A stretch of 8,155 bases of DNA. Source: Armatimonadota bacterium. Lineage in GTDB: Bacteria; Armatimonadota; Armatimonadia; Armatimonadales; Armatimonadaceae. The notes under the pieces were generated by a model. That model ran no database searches and had not been told where the DNA came from. It saw nothing but the letters and a program-made list of their open reading frames with translations. This document shows, piece by piece, positions 4,892 to 8,155 of this stretch. The stretch covers positions 1 to 8,155 of the forward strand of contig JACMMA010000264.1 in the NCBI GenBank assembly GCA_014379275.1, in the 5' to 3' direction. The position numbers and the translations under genes are program-made. The stretch's first letter is position 1. Every line of letters begins with the position of its first letter.

Positions 4892-5791
4892 ATGATTCAA
4901 ATGGAAGAGTCTGCGGTCGTGAAGATCGGTCTGTGTCAGACGGCGACCGTGGAATGGGATGTAGAAGGCAATTTCCGGCGTGTTCTGGAGGACATCACCA
5001 CGGCGGCGGGACAGGGGGCGGAACTGATTATTACGCCCGAATGTGTGCTGAACGGCTATGCTGGACCCGGTTTATCGGACTGGAAGACGCGTTTCCCGGC
5101 GACGACCGAACCGCTCCAGGGTGACTATCTGAGTCAGGTGTGCGAACGCGTCAAGTCTCTGCAGGTCGAAGTCGTTTTCGGCTTCGCGGAGTGCGGGGAG
5201 TCGGGAACATTTCACAACACAGCCGTCCTGATAGACCGGAACGGCGCGATCGTCTGGGCGTATCGCAAAATGCACTGTCGTCCGTTCGAGTCCGCCGAGC
5301 ATGACGGGTTATTCACGCCCGGGGACCGTTTTTTTGTTTCCGATCAGACGTACAGCGGCGGTAATCTGCGGGTGGGCGCGATGATCTGTTTCGACCGCGA
5401 GATCGTCGAGTCGGTTCGCTGTTTGCGCGGTCTGAACGCGGAGTTTATCGCCTGCCCGCTGGCGACCAACACCTATCCGCTGACCGGAGCCTCGAATTCT
5501 CACGGTCAAAAAGCCGACAACGAACTTATCACGCGGGCGCGGGCGGCGGAAAACGAAGTATTTATCGCCGTGGTCAACCATGCCGGGCGGTTCAACGGCG
5601 GCAGCTACATAGTCGGTCCCCTGGGAGAGACTATCTGCCAGATGGGATCGGGACCGGAGGTTCGCACGGTCGCCCTTCCCCTCGGCGTCACGCGTAGTCT
5701 GCACCACGATCCGCTTGGCTGGATGGCATGGGGCCACCGCCGCCCCTCGGATTACGCCCCCTATCTCGGAGGTAGCCATGAGCGACACTGA
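4892..5791 (+). CDS. Carbon-nitrogen hydrolase, nitrilase superfamily
   Basis: The 299-aa product has the full Glu-Lys-Cys triad of the nitrilase/amidase superfamily: Glu50 in LIITPECVLNGY, Lys126 in WAYRKMH and nucleophile Cys166 in GAMICFDREI. It opens with VKIGLCQTATVEWDVEGN, typical of the fold. These enzymes cleave amide, carbamoyl or nitrile C-N bonds in the cytoplasm; RKMH resembles carbamoylase/ureidopropionase- and amidase-type members more than true nitrilases, but the substrate cannot be fixed. No acyltransferase or glutaminase fusion is present. ATG 4892 is preceded by AGGAG (4882-4886); the frame stays open to TTG 4805, but that extension crosses a GC hairpin and has no homology-like content. 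ATG 4901 is an alternative. The stop overlaps the creatininase-family gene by 14 bp, so the two are surely co-transcribed and probably act on linked substrates. Confidence 0.93.
   Translation: MIQMEESAVVKIGLCQTATVEWDVEGNFRRVLEDITTAAGQGAELIITPECVLNGYAGPGLSDWKTRFPATTEPLQGDYLSQVCERVKSLQVEVVFGFAECGESGTFHNTAVLIDRNGAIVWAYRKMHCRPFESAEHDGLFTPGDRFFVSDQTYSGGNLRVGAMICFDREIVESVRCLRGLNAEFIACPLATNTYPLTGASNSHGQKADNELITRARAAENEVFIAVVNHAGRFNGGSYIVGPLGETICQMGSGPEVRTVALPLGVTRSLHHDPLGWMAWGHRRPSDYAPYLGGSHERH
5768..5791 (+). promoter_or_regulatory. Translational coupling site: ribosome site and start inside the upstream gene
   Basis: GGAGG (5768-5772) and ATG (5778-5780) of the creatininase-family gene both lie before the TGA (5789-5791) that ends the C-N hydrolase gene. 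Ribosomes finishing the first gene can start the second, keeping the two hydrolases in fixed ratio. It also decides the start against an in-frame ATG at 5715 that has no such site. Confidence 0.8.
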
Positions 5792-6677
5792 GCGAAATGT
5801 ACACTGGGAGCGGATGCTCCCCGCCGAATACCGTGCGGCGGTAGCCGCGCTTCCGGTTGTTTTTCTGCCGCTCGGCACGGTCGAGTGGCATGGCGAGCAC
5901 AATGCGCTGGGGCTGGACTCGCTGAAAGCACATGCCCTGTGTGTCGAAGCCGCCCGCCGTGCGGGCGGGGGCGTCGTCCACCCGCCGGTGTACGGGGGGA
6001 TGGGCGGTCTGGATAAACCGGCGACCGTGGTGCTGGAGGGAGAGCTCGCCTGGGAAAACTATCTGCTACGCCCACTTCTGGAGCAGATGTGCTACGAATT
6101 TCATCGCCAAGGGTTCCGCGCCATCGTGATCGTGACCGGTCACTACGGGCACAACCAGCAAATCGTCGTGCGGGAAGTCGGCGCACGCATGACCGAGAGG
6201 CTACAAATTCCCGTGCTGGGAACGCCGGAATACTGGCTTGCGCACGACGAGGGGTATCTGGGCGACCACGCCGGGATCGGGGAAACCTCGCTACTCTGGC
6301 ACCTGCACCCCGATCTTGTCGAGATCGAGCGCATCCGGGAGGACCCCGAATATGGGGCAACACCCGACATCGAGCGAGGGTCATCCCCCGAACTGGGGCG
6401 GCGGTATGCGGAGTGTATTATCTCGCGCCTCGCCACAATCGCCCGCGCCATGCCGGGGTGGGACGATGCCAAACGCGAGGCGTTTTCCCGCGCCGAACAC
6501 GCCTTGGTACGCGCACAGGTCAAAGCGTGGCGCACGGTCGGACCCTGGGCCGCCTGGGGCGAACTGATTCAGCAGGGTCTGACCCGATACGGCGAATTTC
6601 TGGCTTCGGAGCAGTTCGATGAAATCGAGCGGATGGCGTCTCGCCTTGCCCCGACCCGCGAACAAGCGAAACAATAA
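5778..6677 (+). CDS. Creatininase-family metal-dependent hydrolase
   Basis: The start ATG 5778 has GGAGG (5768-5772) five bases upstream and lies inside the end of the C-N hydrolase gene, indicating translational coupling. The 299-aa protein carries the creatininase (PF02633) signatures: LPLGTVEWHGEHNALGLD with ligands Glu36, His38 and Asp47; TGHYGHNQ with His122; and DHAGIGETS with Glu169. In Pseudomonas creatininase the equivalents are Glu34, His36, Asp45 and His120, with Glu122 as a further ligand; here position 124 is Gly, as in the GHGGN-type members, so the bridging Glu must come from elsewhere, probably Glu169. The family covers creatinine ring opening, formamidopyrimidine deformylases, MftE peptidase and 3-dehydro-scyllo-inosose hydrolase (IolN), so the name does not fix a substrate. 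Next to a C-N hydrolase, stepwise opening of a cyclic amide and then cleavage of the linear amide is an attractive but unproved idea. Confidence 0.92.
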   Translation: MSDTERNVHWERMLPAEYRAAVAALPVVFLPLGTVEWHGEHNALGLDSLKAHALCVEAARRAGGGVVHPPVYGGMGGLDKPATVVLEGELAWENYLLRPLLEQMCYEFHRQGFRAIVIVTGHYGHNQQIVVREVGARMTERLQIPVLGTPEYWLAHDEGYLGDHAGIGETSLLWHLHPDLVEIERIREDPEYGATPDIERGSSPELGRRYAECIISRLATIARAMPGWDDAKREAFSRAEHALVRAQVKAWRTVGPWAAWGELIQQGLTRYGEFLASEQFDEIERMASRLAPTREQAKQ

Positions 6678-6698
6678 ACTAAAGAAACGATAGAGAAA

Positions 6699-7562
6699 AT
6701 GTCTGATACGCCGATTGAGTATAAACCGTTCTTCGATGCGTCGCCGCTATTGGGCGATGCCGCCGCATTGCGCACCCGAATGGACCAGGACGGATACCTC
6801 TTCCTGCCCGGTCTGTTGCCGTCTGCCCAGGTCGCGTCGCTTCACGGCGAGATCCTGGAACTTTGCCGGGAAGCGGGCTGGGTCGATGCCGAGGGGACTC
6901 CACAAGGGGAACCGCATCTGGAGGGCGCGGAAGACTGGTGGGAGGTGTACGACCGGTTGCAAAAACTGGAATCGTTTCACGCCCTTGCCCATGTGCCGGA
7001 ACTGACCGGTGTTGTCGAGGCAATCGTGCGGGAGCCGGTTTTCCCCCACCCCCGCAACATCGCGCGGATCACGTTTCCGGGTGCCGCTTTCTTTACCACG
7101 CCCGCGCATCAGGATTTCCCGCTGATCCGGGGGACGGCGGACACCTACACCGCATGGACCCCACTTTGCGACTGTCCTGAAGAGCGCGGCGGGCTGGGGA
7201 TTCTGGAAGGCTCGCATCGGGTCGGTCTGCTTCCCGTCCACGCGGCAATCGGACCGGGGGGAACCCGTGTCGACACCGACCTTCCGGACTGTGTCTGGCG
7301 CGGGCAGGCGATGGGCGCGGGCGATGTTCTGCTGTTTCACAGCTATACGGTCCATAGCGGTCGCCCGAACGTCAGCCGATCCGATCTGCGCATTTCCGCC
7401 GATTACCGGTATCAGTCCGTCTCACAGCCGGTGTCTCCCGGCTCCCTGAAACCGCACTACGAGCGGCTGACGTGGGACGAAATCACCGAGGGCTGGCAGG
7501 ACCGCAGTCTGGTTCGCTATTGGGAGCGGTTGCCACTGGTCGTGACGGAAGCGGGGCGATAA
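6699..7562 (+). CDS. Phytanoyl-CoA dioxygenase (PhyH)-family Fe(II)/2-oxoglutarate oxygenase
   Basis: A 287-aa cytoplasmic oxygenase. The entry motif MDQDGYLFLPGLLPSAQV (28-45) is typical of PhyH (PF05721). The iron triad is visible as His137-x-Asp139 in PAHQDFPLI and His219 in SYTVHSGRPN; Arg231 (or Arg227) in SDLRISADYRYQ would bind the 2-oxoglutarate carboxylate. TAWTPLCDCPEERGGLGILE and GSHRVG are standard core strands. These enzymes hydroxylate C-H bonds using O2 and 2-oxoglutarate, making CO2 and succinate; bacterial members act on small molecules as well as acyl-CoA. The gene is 21 bp downstream of the creatininase-family gene, in the same operon, with no strong ribosome site (AGAGAAA just before ATG). 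Its likely role is to oxidise the substrate or a product of the two hydrolases; the substrate is unknown. Confidence 0.93.
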   Translation: MSDTPIEYKPFFDASPLLGDAAALRTRMDQDGYLFLPGLLPSAQVASLHGEILELCREAGWVDAEGTPQGEPHLEGAEDWWEVYDRLQKLESFHALAHVPELTGVVEAIVREPVFPHPRNIARITFPGAAFFTTPAHQDFPLIRGTADTYTAWTPLCDCPEERGGLGILEGSHRVGLLPVHAAIGPGGTRVDTDLPDCVWRGQAMGAGDVLLFHSYTVHSGRPNVSRSDLRISADYRYQSVSQPVSPGSLKPHYERLTWDEITEGWQDRSLVRYWERLPLVVTEAGR

Positions 7563-7565
7563 CTG

Positions 7566-8155
7566 TTGGACGCCCCGGCGCACGACAGCCCGGTGGTGCG
7601 GGTACCTGCGGCTCGCGGGAGTTTCCCTGTCCGCGCTCTGGCGGTCGGTTGTCTGCTACTGCCGATCAATGCTTACTGGCTCGTGCGGATCGAAATGGTC
7701 GCGGGCGGTTCCATCCGCGACACAAACATGAACGGTCCTTATCCGACCAACATATCGCTGTTCGCGAATGTGCTTTTCATCATCCTGCTACTGACCATCG
7801 CGAACGCCGGGGTGCGGCGCGTGATGCCCCGCGCCGCACTGAGCCAGGCGGAACTGTTGCTCGTTTATATAATGCTGAGTATCGGCACCTGCCTGACGAG
7901 CATCGACTTTCTGGACGTCCTGTTTTCCATGCTCGGTCATGCTACCCGGTATGCCACGCCGGAAAACCAGTGGGCTACGCTGTTCGTTCGCTTTATCCCC
8001 TCATGGTTCCATGTTTCCGCGCCGGATGCGGTCGCGCCGTACTACCTGGGGTGGGGGGATCCGTACTCCCTTGCTACCCTGCGGGCTTGGATAGCCCCCC
8101 TCGCGTCCTGGGGAGGCTTCATTCTCGTCCTGCTCTGGGTGATGTACTGCTTCAC
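7566..8155 (+). CDS. Polytopic membrane protein of the DUF6785 type, 3' end beyond the window
   Basis: An open frame starts directly after the TAA (7560-7562) of the oxygenase gene, in the same frame, and runs to the window edge: 196 codons are visible. Start chosen at TTG 7566 (TAA CTG TTG); GTG 7593 or 7596 are alternatives and no strong Shine-Dalgarno is seen, so translational re-initiation after the upstream stop is likely. Visible membrane segments: about 22-41, 62-82 (NISLFANVLFIILLLTIANA), 96-118 (ELLLVYIMLSIGTCLTSIDF) and 172-195. NAYWLVRIEM, ELLLVYIMLSIG, ATPENQW and PYYLGWGDPY match what I recall of the DUF6785 family of large membrane proteins common in Armatimonadota and Planctomycetota. 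Function is unknown; at the end of a catabolic operon a transporter is a possible role, but it could also be an enzyme of the cell envelope. Confidence 0.8.
   Translation, partial: MDAPAHDSPVVRVPAARGSFPVRALAVGCLLLPINAYWLVRIEMVAGGSIRDTNMNGPYPTNISLFANVLFIILLLTIANAGVRRVMPRAALSQAELLLVYIMLSIGTCLTSIDFLDVLFSMLGHATRYATPENQWATLFVRFIPSWFHVSAPDAVAPYYLGWGDPYSLATLRAWIAPLASWGGFILVLLWVMYCF

Noticed and set aside
5309..6384. Minus-strand open frames opposite the C-N hydrolase and creatininase-family genes
   Set aside because: Composition (runs of Arg, Pro, Ala) and absence of motifs mark them as shadows of the plus-strand genes with intact active sites.
6747..7355. 202-codon minus-strand frame opposite the oxygenase gene
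   Set aside because: No ribosome site or recognisable domain; the plus strand carries the complete Fe(II)/2-oxoglutarate motif set.
1..8155. CRISPR array, insertion sequence with terminal repeats, or phage genes
   Set aside because: No spaced direct repeats, no transposase frame and no integrase or structural phage genes are present; the only mobile-DNA hint is the pRiA4b ORF-3-like relic.

Overview
The window looks like a chromosomal segment of a GC-rich bacterium, most likely a member of Armatimonadota or a close relative. The lineage call is an inference from three gene types that I associate with that phylum: a prepilin-like protein of the H-X9-DG (DUF1559-like) type with the signature FAQAREKARQ...NLKQIGLGYKMYAQDYDE, a GntR-HTH/LacI-sensor hybrid regulator just upstream of it, and a multi-pass membrane protein of the DUF6785 type at the right edge. 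All intact genes lie on the + strand.

Left part (1-1401): one secreted protein of seven evenly spaced FG-GAP/VCBS calcium-loop repeats, predicted to be a complete seven-bladed beta-propeller. Middle (1402-2306): about 0.9 kb without an intact gene. It holds two recognisable gene relics in different frames: the N-terminal part of a pRiA4b ORF-3-like protein starting on the stop codon of the FG-GAP gene, and the C-terminal part of an isochorismatase-family cysteine hydrolase. A perfect 10-bp hairpin follows them.

Regulatory node (2308-2406): a near-consensus sigma70 promoter (TTGACA, 17-bp spacer, TACTAT), directly followed by a perfect TGGTA-T-TACCA palindrome and by further TACCA and TGGTA half-sites, the last touching the Shine-Dalgarno region. 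They precede a GntR/LacI-type regulator, so autoregulation is likely.

Right part (2407-8155): regulator, then a 65-aa single-pass membrane protein, then the prepilin-like protein, then a tight set of metabolic genes: a nitrilase-superfamily C-N hydrolase, a creatininase-family metal hydrolase (14-bp overlap with the previous gene), a phytanoyl-CoA dioxygenase-family Fe(II)/2-oxoglutarate oxygenase (21 bp downstream), and a DUF6785-like polytopic membrane protein whose frame opens right after the preceding stop and which runs off the window. Taken together this reads as a ligand-controlled catabolic island with two hydrolases, one hydroxylase and one membrane protein, preceded by a pilin-like surface protein. 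The substrate cannot be read from the sequence. The main candidate for something undescribed is this regulator-pilin-hydrolase-oxygenase-membrane protein module.
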